Origin: Volutella citrinella
Lineage: Eukaryota; Ascomycota; Sordariomycetes; Hypocreales; Nectriaceae
Assembly (NCBI GenBank): GCA_034401135.1
Contig: JAWZSP010000010.1
Coordinates: forward strand, 62,001 to 126,000
Length of the DNA stretch: 64,000 nucleotides
Direction of reading: 5' to 3'
The notes beneath the pieces were generated by a model. The model was not told the DNA's origin. It worked only from the letters and a program-made list of their open reading frames with translations, and did not search any database. The position numbers were made by a program, and so were the translations under genes. Shown here in pieces: positions 21,801-33,256 of this stretch; position 1 is the stretch's first letter, and each line of letters begins with the position of its first letter.

Positions 21801-21969
21801 CGATCGGTCACAGGGCATTCACTCGAAGGCGGCTGTATGATGCGGACTGTGTTAGAATAGAAACAGCTATGTGGCACAGCAGCGAGGCATAGACAATGAG
21901 ACCAGCTCAACACATATACTTCCTACTAGAAAAATAGCCCACATTTGCCTCTGCTCCCCTACTATCTAC

Positions 21970-23420
21970 ATCCCTAGCGACCGCTCCTTTTTGACCAACC
22001 TCTAGCGTATGGGAAGGGCGTAGTGGCCGTTTAGGCGTGAAAATAGGTGCTGAGCTTCTGGTAAAGGTTAACGGCTGACAGTTAGAAGAAAGTCACAGCA
22101 GTACCAACGGAGTGTCAGAAAGAAGAACGAGGAGACAGAAGGAAGGTGGAGAGTGGCGAGAGTAGGAGGTGGTGAAGCAAGGGTCACTTAGTCGTTTCTA
22201 GGCGTGGAGGTCTAGTTTGAAGAGTGCAAAGGCAGAGGAGAGCTGTAAAGGCAGTAAAACTAACCTCTGACGCTCGGGGGGCGCGACTGCGGCTTCGGAC
22301 GGCGTGCTGCTAAGAGGAAAGTCTGAGAAGAGTTGTAGAAGGCTGAGAAGCACGGTAGGGAAGAGGTAAGAAACAGAGGGGTGGCCGTTTAAGCAAGCCC
22401 GGTAGTACTCTTAGGTGGTGCAAGTGTGGGAGGTGGCAGGGTAGGTTCTGAGCGTGACTGAACTGAAGAGAAGGCGAGACTAGCTTCTGACTAGTGGAAA
22501 GAGGAGCGTTGTAGGAGAGAAGAGAGGAGAGACTAGGGTCTAAGGGCTAGAAGGGTGTTGTGGGCGTTGAAGGAAGGCGTTTAAAGTGTAAGGGTTCGAG
22601 GGCTAGGGCGGGGTGGCCAAGGGGCCTAAGAGTGACGTTTTCGCTAAGCGGTAGAGTTGAAGAGAGAACGTGGTGTTCTTAGAGGTAAGGTGCGAGTCAA
22701 GGAAAGGGACTGGGTTGTAGAGTGTCGTTGTAAGGTGGCTGTTGTGTTGTAGTGTTGCTTCGAAGAGGACAATGGCAAGGTAGAGCAGGGAAGGCAGGGA
22801 AGGCAGTAAAGGTAGTTTAAGGCTTGTCGGCAGAGGGAGTCGTTGGAGCTGGAAAGAAGACAGTGGGTTAGCAGTTGAGAGTGAGGAAGCAGAGCAAGGA
22901 GGTGAAAGAGCGAGAAAAGAGGCGGGTGGGTGTTCAAGTGAGTTCTGTCTCTGTAGTAGCTGTAAGTAGTGTCAACGTTGCGGCTAGTAGAGTAACAAGA
23001 GGCGAAGGTTCAGTTCAGTTTAGACAGAGTGGTGGTTCGAGGAGGGAGGAAAGAGGGTTAGGAGAGAAGGTCGGGGTGGGTGGTTGTGGGTGTGTGGTCC
23101 AGTTTTGGACGGAGGAACAGAGCAAGGGTAGAAGGAGGAGAGTTAGAGGGGTAGAGGGTGAGAAAACTAACGTGTAAGGTTAAAGAGGGAGACTGAGCGC
23201 TGTGTGGGCGGCGGCGGTAGAGTAGAGGCAGCTCGGGTTGGAGCGTACAGGGTGGTGAAGGAGGGTGGTTGTAGTTGACGGGGTTGTTTGCTGTGTAAAC
23301 AAAAGTAACAGTGGGCGTCTTTACTGGCGTCTAGTGCGAGCAGGAGGAGGTAGGCGCTGTCGGGGTCAAGCGCTGGTTGGGGTTGTGGTGTGTAAAAGAG
23401 GGTGGTAGTTGAAGGACGGG
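21970..23420. other. 1.4-kb purine-skewed non-coding stretch
   Basis: The plus strand is strongly rich in A and G (GGAAGGTGGAGAGTGGCGAG-like text for over a kilobase) with few C. Frames on the minus strand are Leu/Ser/Pro-rich by composition and are not supported as genes. The stretch ends at the tail of LINE-A copy 3. Confidence 0.6.
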
Positions 23421-23421
23421 G

Positions 23422-25785
23422 TACACACACACACACACACACACACACAATTTATTACGCCCGGTGGCTCACAGCCAATAGGGCACTCTTTGCTATGGTA
23501 CAGACTTGGTTCCACAACGTAGTCATGTCTCCTGGTAGCCCTTACGCAAGTCCAATTTCGGCCTTTGTGTTCATATCTCTTCATCCTTCTTATCCCCGCG
23601 AGGGAAATATTGTATTGCCAGCAAGCCTACTTGAAGGCGATTCTCCAAGTGTCCAGAGTCCTATCTACGGCGACTGAAGCGGCGCCTGCTGTCCCGCGAC
23701 GAGATAGTCGCTTTAGGGTAGGTTAGTGAAAGGTGGGTGTTAGCCCAATCTGGGTTCAATGTTGCGCATTATCAAAACGCCCGGTGGCAATGACAAACCG
23801 AATCGTTGCATGGACAGCTTGCATATTGGGTGTCCATTTCTCGTCGTCCGAAAGTGATTTACCCCCTAGAAAGAATGATAGATTCCCTCTCTTCATGTTC
23901 ATGCAATTGTAGAGCTCAGCTCGGTGTTGGGCCCATTTCTGGCACCGGAAGAGAAAGTGGTCGACCGTTTCTGCCGCCTGACCACATGCGCACAGCTGTG
24001 ACGATGCTGCCATGATCCGGAATAGATATCCGTTCAACCTGTTCATGCCTGTCCTGAGCTGTGCTAGAATGCTGGCTTCCTTCCATGACAGCTTGTCGTA
24101 CAGCTCTCGTGTGTGTTTACCAGGTAGTGCGATGTCATTCTTCTTAGAAAACTTTCCTACTTTGTCTGGGGGTGCTCCACTAGTGGCTTGGCGTGCCCGT
24201 GCAATGTTGAGGGTCGTAGACCGCATGCCGGGGAATTTGAGTGCCGGGTTCGCATCTTCTCGGGTTGCCTTCCGTGCAAGACTCTTAGCCTTTACAAGGA
24301 GTCTGTGTTGGTCGTTGGTTGGCACCCACATGATAGCTACCGTGTTTCCCCTCTCCTTTTGTGACTCAAGCGACTTATAAGCACAGCGAACGAACTCTTG
24401 GCCTGACTGTTGGCAAGGATTACCCATTGTCAATACGGCGGCCTTGTTACTCGTTAACACTGCAATGCTGCGATATCTCATGTCAGGTAAATGCCGGAAG
24501 GCGTAGGCCATCGCCGCAAGCTCCGCAGAGAACGGGTTCTGCTCCGTTCTCACGCCTAGCGTGAATGAGAACGTTTCGAGCTTGGGCCCTCCTCGCACCG
24601 AGACAGGGATCTCGATGACTCCACCAAGTCCTACGATGTTGTTACGCGCAGAGCTGCGCACTGCAATGCGAACTGACCAGCTCAGGTCTGTCTGTCTCGA
24701 CCGTGACACGTCGTCTTCCTCGATGATGGTCTGTATCCTTTTTGCCCAGGGCGCTATTGTGAATGGGTCGATTGTCTCTAGCTCCTCCAACGGTACAGCC
24801 TTGAGTTCGACCGCAATCTCATAAAACGGGGAGCGATGAAATCTCCTAAACTTTCGGATGCAAGATGTGGTCCTGCGGAGGGGGTTTGTCGTCGGCAAGG
24901 TATGCAGATCGGTCCACATCGTAACCGCTCGCCTCCAAAACCGGTCATGCACGCTTATGATATGCGCTTCCGCCTCAGCTACCCACGTTGCCACCGTGAG
25001 AAACGTCCCCACAATCGCTTGCGCCCCAACCCTCTGGACTCGATTTACTGGGCCTATCCTCTTATACCTGCATGCGTGCATCCAGACATTAGAGGCGTAG
25101 TCAACGACCGGGGCCACCATGGTCGTGAATAGCCGTCGCGCTGTCGCGGGGGTAAGACCCTTCAGTCGCTGTAGTTCCATGGCTGCCTCCAGGCCCTTGG
25201 TGGCTGCACGAGCAATGTGCTCTCGATACCTCAGCCCTGAGTCCAGGACCATTCCGAGGACCTTGACACGCTCCGTAGGCTGCACACTTTGCCCTCTGAT
25301 CATGAATGGCTCTGAATCCGACGCGTGTGCCCTACGGGAGGGGGCAAAGTGTATGATTGCCGTCTTCTCTGCCTCAAAGGTTGCTCCACTTCTCTTCTCC
25401 CAGGCAAGGGCTCTTGTGATGATCGCCTCCATACCCGTGCGATTACTCTTCGCCGTGGGCCCCGTGACCCACGCCGTGTAATCGTCCACGAATGCAATGG
25501 AGCCTCCGTAGCAATCAATTCGCTGCTGCACCAGATCCGCGTTGAAGAACAGAAACAGGATCGGCGACAGCGGCGAGCCTTGCGGCAGTCCCGCTTGTGG
25601 TAGAGTTCGCTTCTCTGACGCCTGTCCGTTGACACGAATGGTCGCGGTTCGATCGGTGCAAAAGGCATCGATCCACGTCAGCAACTGTTCGGGGATGCCT
25701 CTTGCTCTCATTCTCTGGAGAAGCCTTTCTTTGCACACTCCATTGTAGGCTCCTTTAAGATCAAAGCTAATCAAGCTAAGAACTC
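23422..25785 (-). mobile_element. LINE-A copy 3, 5'-truncated
   Basis: On the minus strand this copy starts inside the reverse transcriptase ([16 protein letters not shown]) and runs through RNase H and the 3' UTR to a (GT)n tail at 23422-23450. The truncation point is 25781-25785, where similarity to copy 1 ends. 5' truncation is the usual result of target-primed reverse transcription. No clear target-site duplication was found. Confidence 0.92.
23756..25785 (-). pseudogene. LINE-A copy 3 ORF2 remnant (RT, RNase H)
   Basis: An open frame of about 676 codons matches the C-terminal two thirds of the copy 1 ORF2. It includes [38 protein letters not shown] and [17 protein letters not shown]. 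No internal stop is present, so the insertion is recent. It cannot make a full protein because the endonuclease and the first RT motifs are missing. Confidence 0.9.
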
Positions 25786-27034
25786 TCATGCGCCTACAAA
25801 CTATATGCACGAGCTCGGTGCCTTAACACAACAAGCCATACCTGGGGACACACCAAGCCTTTGGGGGATGGCATGTTGGCCCACAAACATGCATTGGAAC
25901 TCAGATCAACCATAAGTTTACATGTTACATGCTCTAGCACTGGAATTTTATTTAGCATAATAAAAGGTCACTTCGGCGCCGCAGCAGAGAGCGCGTAGCA
26001 AACAATGTTGAAATAGGGTGACCAGTTTGATGAGCAGGGCGACTTTGCGTCCCCAACGCATGGCTTCGTCGGCTGAGGGCACCGGCTCACCTTCGGGAAT
26101 TGAGAAGTAGGAAGAACTTTCTCGGGGACTCATCTCGCTCCACTACACAGCCCATCCGGAGACAGGCGAAGACAACACGGGGCTGCGCCTGATCTCTCGG
26201 GGCGTCTGTGTCGTCCACACGTCCCTGTTCGTCAGAATCGCGTTAAGAGGCATTACAACGGGTAGACTACTACAACTTCGGTTATGAATTATGATATTCC
26301 GGACTATCGTTGTAGTTGATGCGGGGTATCGCGACAATCGTTAGTTTTACTCTGGCCGTCTCGATCTCGTGTATACAACCCGGCATTTACCAGGTTCTCC
26401 CACTAATTCCAAAAACGGCGGGTCGGATATCGACTCTCGTGCAAGTCCTGTAATTTGAGCCAGGCCTCCTCACGCCGCTCTGTCGTGCCCACTCAGTGAC
26501 GTGGATTGAAATGCATTCATTGGCCGCTATTGGTGCCGCTTTGCCTCTATTTATTCGACTACTTGACGTGCTCCCCAACACGAGGGTCTGCGTGTCAGTC
26601 GCCACTGACTGGATGAAGCTAACGATTTGTTTCTGCTCTTCTCGCTTCTCGACTGCCTCCTGTAGTAATACACTCAGTACTGCCTCCAGAGCCCCAAGTT
26701 GCGTTTGGCAGGGAGATGACCAAAATGATCAACCAGAAGCTGTAGGTGATTAGCGAACCGGTCACACAGTAGTACGAGAATACCAACTCTACCCTGGCAC
26801 CGCTTCTCTCTTATTCGCACGGCAAACCTGTCCATGGTGGACTAGCGGAGCGTATGCTCCTGAATCGTGGGGCTGGGAAGCTGTTCTATGAAGGGTGGCT
26901 CGGCGCGCTGATGATGGAGGCAGACAGTGTAGGGCCACCTTAAGCTTGCTGAAGCTTGCAACCACAGAACCTCTGCTTATTTAAAGCATTTGACAAAGAA
27001 GAGATGAGAGACAATCAGTGTCCGCACGGCATTT
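25786..27034. other. no gene recognised
   Basis: Two minus frames look protein-like without a family: 25948-26133 (VPSADEAMRWGRKVALLIKL) and 26387-26605, whose upstream sequence continues as LEAVLSVLLQEAVEKREEQK, possibly a coiled coil. Neither can be assembled into a convincing gene. Confidence 0.4.
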
Positions 27035-27666
27035 TTGCGCTCTGCATTTGATCAAGACACAAAGGCCAGCGCGCACCCTTCGGACGACCTCGAAGCGCCA
27101 AAAGCCAATGAAGGACTTTCCACGGCGGTCTGTGCCGCTGTAGCCGAGAGGATCCGGAACCAAGATGTGATAGCACCTGCCGGTCCAGACCGGATAGACC
27201 TGCAAGTGCTTGATGCACGAGCTTGCAAATCCTGTAGGTACGACCAATCACTGCCATTATCAGTCTTGGTTCCCAAGAGTTGGAAAGTTCAGAGATAATG
27301 GTGAAACGCCGAGACTTAGTGGCTCGTGCTCCTAGCCGAAGCCATGGACCCTCCGTGCAGCTACGACCGAAATTACCTGGCACGCGGCAGGTGGACTGTA
27401 GCTGGAACAACTTGGTGCATACACCTCTTCTGAAGACTGCCCTGTCTAGCTGCAGCATCGTTACTCCGCGCCTGCGAACGACCACGTGGTATGTCTTCCG
27501 TCTGGTGAAACAATAGATATCGAACACCATCTCATCAGAATTCTCTCTAGCATTACAGCCAGAATCATCCCAGAGTACCTTCCTGTCTATCAAGCAGGCA
27601 AGATGGTAGCCTATGCCATCAGTATTCACGCCAGCCGTAGGGGCGCCGCTGCCGCTTCGTTTTCCT
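27035..27666 (+). pseudogene. PD-(D/E)XK nuclease-like relic
   Basis: Fragments in shifting frames match the gene at 19368-20774. VDCSWNNLVHTPLLKTALSS corresponds to EASWNNLVHTPLLLHTLSSF, and TARIIPEYLPVYQAGKMVAY corresponds to SARIMPAFRPL through KMVDY. Upstream, QVLDARACKSCRYDQSLPL fits the N-terminal half of this family. The likely catalytic Asp of KMVDY is replaced by Ala, and the C-terminal part with the E-x-K core is missing. It is a second, dead member of the family. Confidence 0.7.
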
Positions 27667-27669
27667 AGG

Positions 27670-27915
27670 GTCTAGACTCGCAGCAATGTCTGGCCCGCTT
27701 CTATCTGTTCGTGCATGCGGCCTAAACCGGCCAGGTTTCCGACCCGTCGGGCAGGGTCATACGGGCAAAGATGCACAGCCGGTTGCACATAAACCCTAAG
27801 ATTATGCGAATCTCGCGCTGCGAGAACTCGGATGACTTCACGGAGGTCGTGACGTAGGCCTCCCACCGTGCCAAACTCATGGAGCGCATTGGTATCTTGC
27901 TCTCGCGAACGAATT
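27670..27915 (+). pseudogene. relic of the C-terminal end of the OrsD/RecQ-type protein
   Basis: The stretch TATGCGAATCTCGCGCTGCG through ATCTTGCTCTCGCGA recurs at 32325-32427, where it encodes NLALWEFGWLYRGRGVG and then LIGILLSR. Here the same frame is broken (NLALRELG then TGA). It is a second decayed copy of the same protein end. Confidence 0.6.
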
Positions 27916-30359
27916 AGATGCACACCTGCTCAATGGCAACCCGCTCGGTGCCAACAGTATCCAGTCCCACTTCCATGGCATCGCTGTCGGTGTCGCCGGG
28001 GCAAAACATGCGATTGCATGAAGAGGGCCCACTGTACGTACGTCGTAGGAATAGGCATGACTTAGCAGTTGGCTACAGTGCCATCACATGGACTAAAGTG
28101 AGTGTCATCAAGTCAGGTATCTTCATGGTGATCCATCGCATCACCTTGCTTAGTATGTCTCTATTTATTATGGCTTTATGGCTAAATGTTTGCCTGTGCT
28201 CCCCTTTCGTGCGACATACGCATACCAACTTTTCGAAATGGTTCACCCTGGGTGGCAACACTGCAGACACAGAGCTTCTCTGTCAACGACTCCCCTCCAC
28301 TTTACGTCAACCCAAAGGATCTCATACGGCATCCAGGGGTACCTCATGCATGCGAGCTCAGTAAATACGCAAATTTAACGATGGTTGCCACTGCTGACGG
28401 TGAGCCCAGCCGCCGAGCCCTTGTCGGCATTTTGTGCGCAGTGTCATCTAGAGGACTTCCGTGCAGCCGAGCATCGAGAATACCCCAGAGTCCCGCGCAA
28501 AGACGCCGTCAATGCCCGCAATACGACTATGGGACCAATGCTAGAAACTTTATGCGCGTTGCCAGTCAGCCAGGTCCAAAGCAAGGGGCTTACTACAATT
28601 ACGGCTTCTGTTAACAAAACATTTATGGGGGGGAAGAGAAAAAGGCCGAGCTGGGCTACTGGTGACGCTTGTGAGCAGATATGGAAGCTGGCCAAGAAAC
28701 GAAACACAATAGGATATCGATTAATGAGCAGACCAGACAGCCAGAGCTTGGGTAAGTCGTCAGGCATAGTGCAGAAGGCACTTTTCCCTAGCTAGAGCCG
28801 TCATCGCACTCTCGCTAATTGTGCAAGCCGGATGGACTTCCATCAACCATGTATCAGCGCCGCTGGTGTGATCGCACCTCGGGAGCTAATGGCCTATGAT
28901 TGGTCTGATACGCCGTTATATATTGAAAGTTTTCCTAGTAGTCTAGTTTGGCTGATGTGCAGGAGACGCGGCGGTTTCTGCTTTGTGGCGTCCTCTAGAC
29001 GTCAGCGTTTGGCACGGTTTCGTCATCTTTCGAGCCATCTGATTTGCTGCATCGCTCTTCGACCGGGTGCCCAGATAGGTTGTTAGGTCGAGGTATCTCG
29101 ATGCAGACTTGGTGTCTTATCGGGGCTGCGGCTGTCTGATTCCTATGGTAATTTCGCCCGTAATGGAATCCGTCAATTCAAGGGGCAGGTCATCGTGCAT
29201 AAGATTCTTACTGTCTGCGGATGCCCATTGCCTTGCGGTTGAATTCAATAATAATTTGACCGGGCTAGTGAAAATTGGACATGGTCCATTCAGACTCATT
29301 GGCCCCCGTCAGGCTATCTGGCGTGGAACAATGACGGATGCCGTATCGCAGGGACCCTTCCGAGTCCCAGCATATGGGCAACTCAACATTTCACCCGACT
29401 TATCGTCAGATGGAGAGGATCAAACGGCTAGATTTCTGCAGAGATAGTCAAATTCCATATTTGGATCTAGGCTCAAATGAATAACTGTAAGCTTCACTAC
29501 TTAAAGACCATGCGTCCAGAAATTGCCGTTCTAAAAAGAAAATCTGTGCAGGCTTCGGGCTGGAACAGTCTAAAACTAAGCAACAGAACTTCCAGGCAGT
29601 AGGCCTCGGTACAAAGCCGGCATCCAGGTCCAATATTGGCCTTTCAAGTGACGTAAATGTGTTCAAGTTCCGTGTGAAGTAAAATTCCCAGCTATCCCTC
29701 TTGGCCAACAGCAATCCAGGTTCCCCCTAGACCCTTTCTTTCTCATGGACCATCTGAGTCGGGTATGGAGTGATTGAAATAGCCCCGAACCCGAAAACCA
29801 CCGTGTAGAACGGTCTTTGTAGTCTCACTAACGAAGGAACACTATAGAAGACCTTTTTCTTACCTTGGGTCTCAGTGGTTCTTGCCAGTAAACTGAATTC
29901 GCCCAATACGCGGGGTCCCAGGATGCATCTGATTCAAGTGCTATCACTTATCACTCAGAACTGAGCGAGCTGCATGGAAATGATTGGCTACTCTTTCCAG
30001 ACTTCATAGGGCCGCTACAACACCTCGATCTATGGCAAACGGGGCGAGAAGACGTAACGGGGCCCGTTACGGTCAACACTTATTGAGTACTGTAAAGTCG
30101 AGGAAGGGAATGAACTCTGGCAAAACGAACGACTGAGCGTCGAATTGGGATGTGCTGGCTACACAGCCAGTTTGGCCCCCCCACCCCCCACCTTTCAGTA
30201 TAAAATCGAACTCAGGGTGAGGCGGCCGGAAGTGGCTCTTTTTAGGCCGTTGTGAAAAGATAGTAACAGCGCCACACTTTACATACTATATATAAGCGTC
30301 AGGAAACTGATAATGACTTTACTCTCTATTGGTTTAGTAAAGTGGTTATCTAAGTTATA
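27916..30359. other. no gene recognised over 2.4 kb
   Basis: Several plus frames of 85-150 codons (28186-28614, 28385-28795, 29109-29447) show no motif, no splice pattern and no repeat partner. A palindrome GTAACGGGGCCCGTTAC lies at about 30053-30069. Confidence 0.4.
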
Positions 30360-30952
30360 ATGCCACCTCTTCATCACGACATCTGGCATAAAGTAGCTGA
30401 CAAGCTTTCTCCCCCAGATTTACTTAACTTTATTTTGGCACATACAGTACTCATCTTTCAAGCGCTGTAAATAAGCCTCAAAAGGATAATCGACTGCTGT
30501 GGGAACAGTTTTTTAAAAACTATAATTGGGCCAACGAGCTGAAGTCGGCAAATATATCACCAGCCCTTATCCGAAGGAAGGACGAAGATTACTTCTATCT
30601 GTTGCTTTTAACCCGAGACTACGCCGAGATTCCTCATGATAAATACCTAGGCCTTATTAAAGCTTCAATGCGTGAACACTCTGTGGGCAAAGCCACAATT
30701 GAACTACGATTTAAGACCGCGACACTTAATATTATTCATGCAAGATTTAATTCTTGTCCGATTATAATTCGTGATACCTCCTGGACCACAAATCGGTTGC
30801 CAATTTCAATCTATGAAAATGGAGTGGTATATCTTAAGCCGCTGTTTCATGAACCAATATTAAGTCTTTTTCGAGTGCCAGGGTATACGCCATTCTGTTT
30901 TAACCGGGTCACGGCGGAATTTCTCAGAGAAGGAGATTATTGTTCAGTATAA
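30360..30952 (+). pseudogene. F-box-like protein, frame-shifted, AT-rich
   Basis: The first frame from ATG 30360 reads HHDIWHKVADKLSPPDLLNF, a clear F-box start, and stops at a TAA after FQAL. One frame over, the protein continues with DNRLLWEQFFKNYNWANELK and then 30602-30952 (TRDYAEIPHDKYLGLIKASM, ending FLREGDYCSV). A single indel near 30460 separates the halves. F-box proteins link substrates to SCF ubiquitin ligase. The surrounding DNA is AT-rich, like the island at 16.6-17.4 kb. Confidence 0.65.
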
Positions 30953-31199
30953 GCGAAGAATCTACGGCTTGGCTGTTAAGTAGAGGATGTACGAAGGCGA
31001 AGGTGGTTGACTGATGTCGGGTACAAGGGTTTATTCACTTCCAAAGACCAGATATCTTTGATCAGGATAGTCAATCACAAATCAACTAAATATACATAAT
31101 AGCTATTGCCATCACACTCCATATTGCCACTTTCCTGACTCTGTCGACTTGGGCATCTTCCGACCGATTATAGCGCTGCGAGGATCATAACATCACAGC

Positions 31200-32427
31200 C
31201 TGCTGATGCGGAGTGCGAGTATTGTCATCGTCACGCCCGAGTCTGCAGTCTCGATGAGATTCGGCTAGTTCATTGCCAGGTTTCGGTCCCGGTAACAACT
31301 AGATCGGGTCGTGTTCGACGAGTGCCACTTCGTTTTGGATACTCGACCGACATCCCGCCCAGAGCTACTCAAGCTTGGGCCGACCGTGCTGTCATGGCAC
31401 GCGCAGATTACATGCCTCTCGGCGTCGCTGCCCTCAGATGGACGGAGCGCAACCTGCCGGTGAAAGCCATAGTATACGTCCAGGCTACAGCCCACGCCAA
31501 GGACCTCGCCAATGTGCTGCAGCGCGAAGCGTACTATAGCACAGTCGACATGCCGACGGCAAGCGGGTGCGGCTGGCGGTATGGCGGTAGTCCTCTAGCG
31601 TCAGGGGCGGCGGCCTTATTGTGGCTATATCTGCGATTGGTTTTGTGTTAGACAAGCCTGACATCCGCTTGGTGATCTATGCAGGGTTCTTGCGGTCTTT
31701 GTGCGACTATGTATAGGAGTGGATGCGCGGGGTGAGACGGGAAGCTGAGCATATATATTGTCGTATTCAGAGACTTGCTACTTGAAACTGATCCAAACGT
31801 GCGCGTGTTCCTCGGTTGAGGGTGCTGTTGTGCGTTACTAGATTGAGTTATGGATGTGGATGGAGATAGACGTGGCTGCGAGGTGGGCGAGGTGCCGTGT
31901 GATAACTGCGACTCTAGCATGCACAATATCGAGCCCCTCACTACACGACATGGTGGGTGCATAGGACCCCATGCCATCGACCTGGAACTGGAAAACTTCA
32001 TCGGCCGGTCCAGGAAGATGCAGGTGGACGACTGGATAGCGACAGGCAAAGTCATGCAGTCATCGCAGCAGTTTGAGAACTTCATCCGGCCACTGCATGG
32101 TCGATGTGCGCGCTTCGCCCTGTTGGGTCACGCCGACGACTCGGGCTGCGTCTTGGTATGACGTTGAAGTCGCGCGCGAAAGTGCTGCTGGTTCATCAGA
32201 CCTTTCATCCATTCCTTGAAAGATGGACGAGACCCATTTTGCCGAAACGCTCTCCGCAGACTCCGATGACGAGTCAGGGGTATGGTAAAGCTCAGATGTC
32301 GTCGGATAGCGTTACTTTTCATCCCGGTTTTGCTAATCTTGCGCTATGGGAATTCGGGTGGCTTTACAGGGGTCGTGGCGTAGGCCCCAGGCTCATGGAG
32401 CTCATTGGGATCTTGCTCTCGCGATAG
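31200..32427 (+). pseudogene. RecQ-type helicase relic (OrsD/RecQ-like, C-terminal part)
   Basis: Helicase motifs can be followed in order. They are SASIVIVTPESAVSMRFG near 31215, LDRVVFDECHFVLDTR (Walker B, DECH), and SRPELLKLG. A frame change follows. Next come KAIVYVQATAHAKDLANVL near 31480, DKPDIRLVIYAGFLRSLCDY near 31670, and then a cysteine region DRRGCEVGEVPCDNCDSS near 31870. The protein end is NLALWEFGWLYRGRGVG. Stops interrupt it, including TAG after MRFG, TAA before LDRVVFDECH, and TAG after LCDYV where RecQ proteins have Gln. The N-terminal motif I is not seen. Confidence 0.75.
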
Positions 32428-32794
32428 TTGTCGGTCAGGCTAAAAGCTAGAGTCGCCCTCAGCTTCCACCTGAAGCTATTGATCGGTCTAGGTCTGGCAT
32501 GAAGTGGAGGCAAATAATTGATGGATTACCTCGCTCTTCTTTCCTCCTGCCATTGTCAGTGAGGGAAAATGTCAAGGTCCGGTCAGCTTTAGCTAGGACT
32601 TAGTCTGCAGCCGGTATTGCCACTCTGGAGGTTGGAACAGTATCGTACGTTCGTTCACCGTACAGTACAGTGGCGGCTGGAGTGAGTTGTGGCCTTCTTT
32701 CCACACGGATTCTTTTGTCTAAATGTGGCTGTCCACGGTAATAAAAAGATCCCTGCATGGAGTATTCTCTGCAAGGAACCAAGTTGTGACGACC

Positions 32795-32975
32795 GGGCTG
32801 GTTCCAACTATGTAAACAGCAGTAATCGTACTGGGGTTAATGTTGACAGGTGCACCAGGGCGTAATGCTGAGCGTTGATCGGCGGTTGAGGCAAATAGAA
32901 TGTCACGTCCGGTAATAAGCAATGTAGATTGCGGTAACCAAGTTGTATCGATAGCTGAAGAGGCTGGCCCTCTTC
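32795..32975 (+). repeat. dispersed repeat B, copy 1
   Basis: The stretch beginning GCTGGTTCCAACTATGTAAA repeats at 56849-57010 in the same orientation, with about three quarters of bases matching by eye, including GTAAACAGCAGTA, AGTGTCACGT-type and GTAACCAAGT blocks. No coding function is seen. Confidence 0.65.
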
Positions 32976-33059
32976 ATCGTGCAGTATAGTAGGTTCTACT
33001 TATACTAGTCTACGTGGTTTGGTACCTGCTCGGGGCAGCCCCTTCGTTGGGCGACCGTC

Positions 33060-33116
33060 GTGATCCTATTGGATCACCGAGATCACTAAGTGACTGTTGT
33101 GATCCTTTTGGGTCAC
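33060..33116. promoter_or_regulatory. two inverted repeats upstream of the F-box/ankyrin gene
   Basis: TGATCC-TATT-GGATCA at 33061-33076 is a perfect palindrome with a 4-base loop. TGATCC-TTTT-GGGTCA at 33100-33115 repeats it with one mismatch. They lie 140-195 bp before the ATG and could be a bipartite factor-binding site. A TATAAG sequence follows at about 33168-33173. Confidence 0.45.
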
Positions 33117-33256
33117 TTACGTCCGATTGGTTTTGCCGTGCCCAATAGCGTCAGATTCGGACGCAAGTATAAGAAGGGCGCTCTTCCCCATAGAATCAAG
33201 GCTCGCAGACAGTCAACGGTTTTGAGTTCCTTGCACCAGCACCAGCCCTCATCACA

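Noticed and set aside
22640..22940. Minus-strand Leu/Ser-rich frame as a signal-peptide protein
   Set aside because: Composition follows the purine skew of the region. There is no motif, splice signal or conserved repeat.
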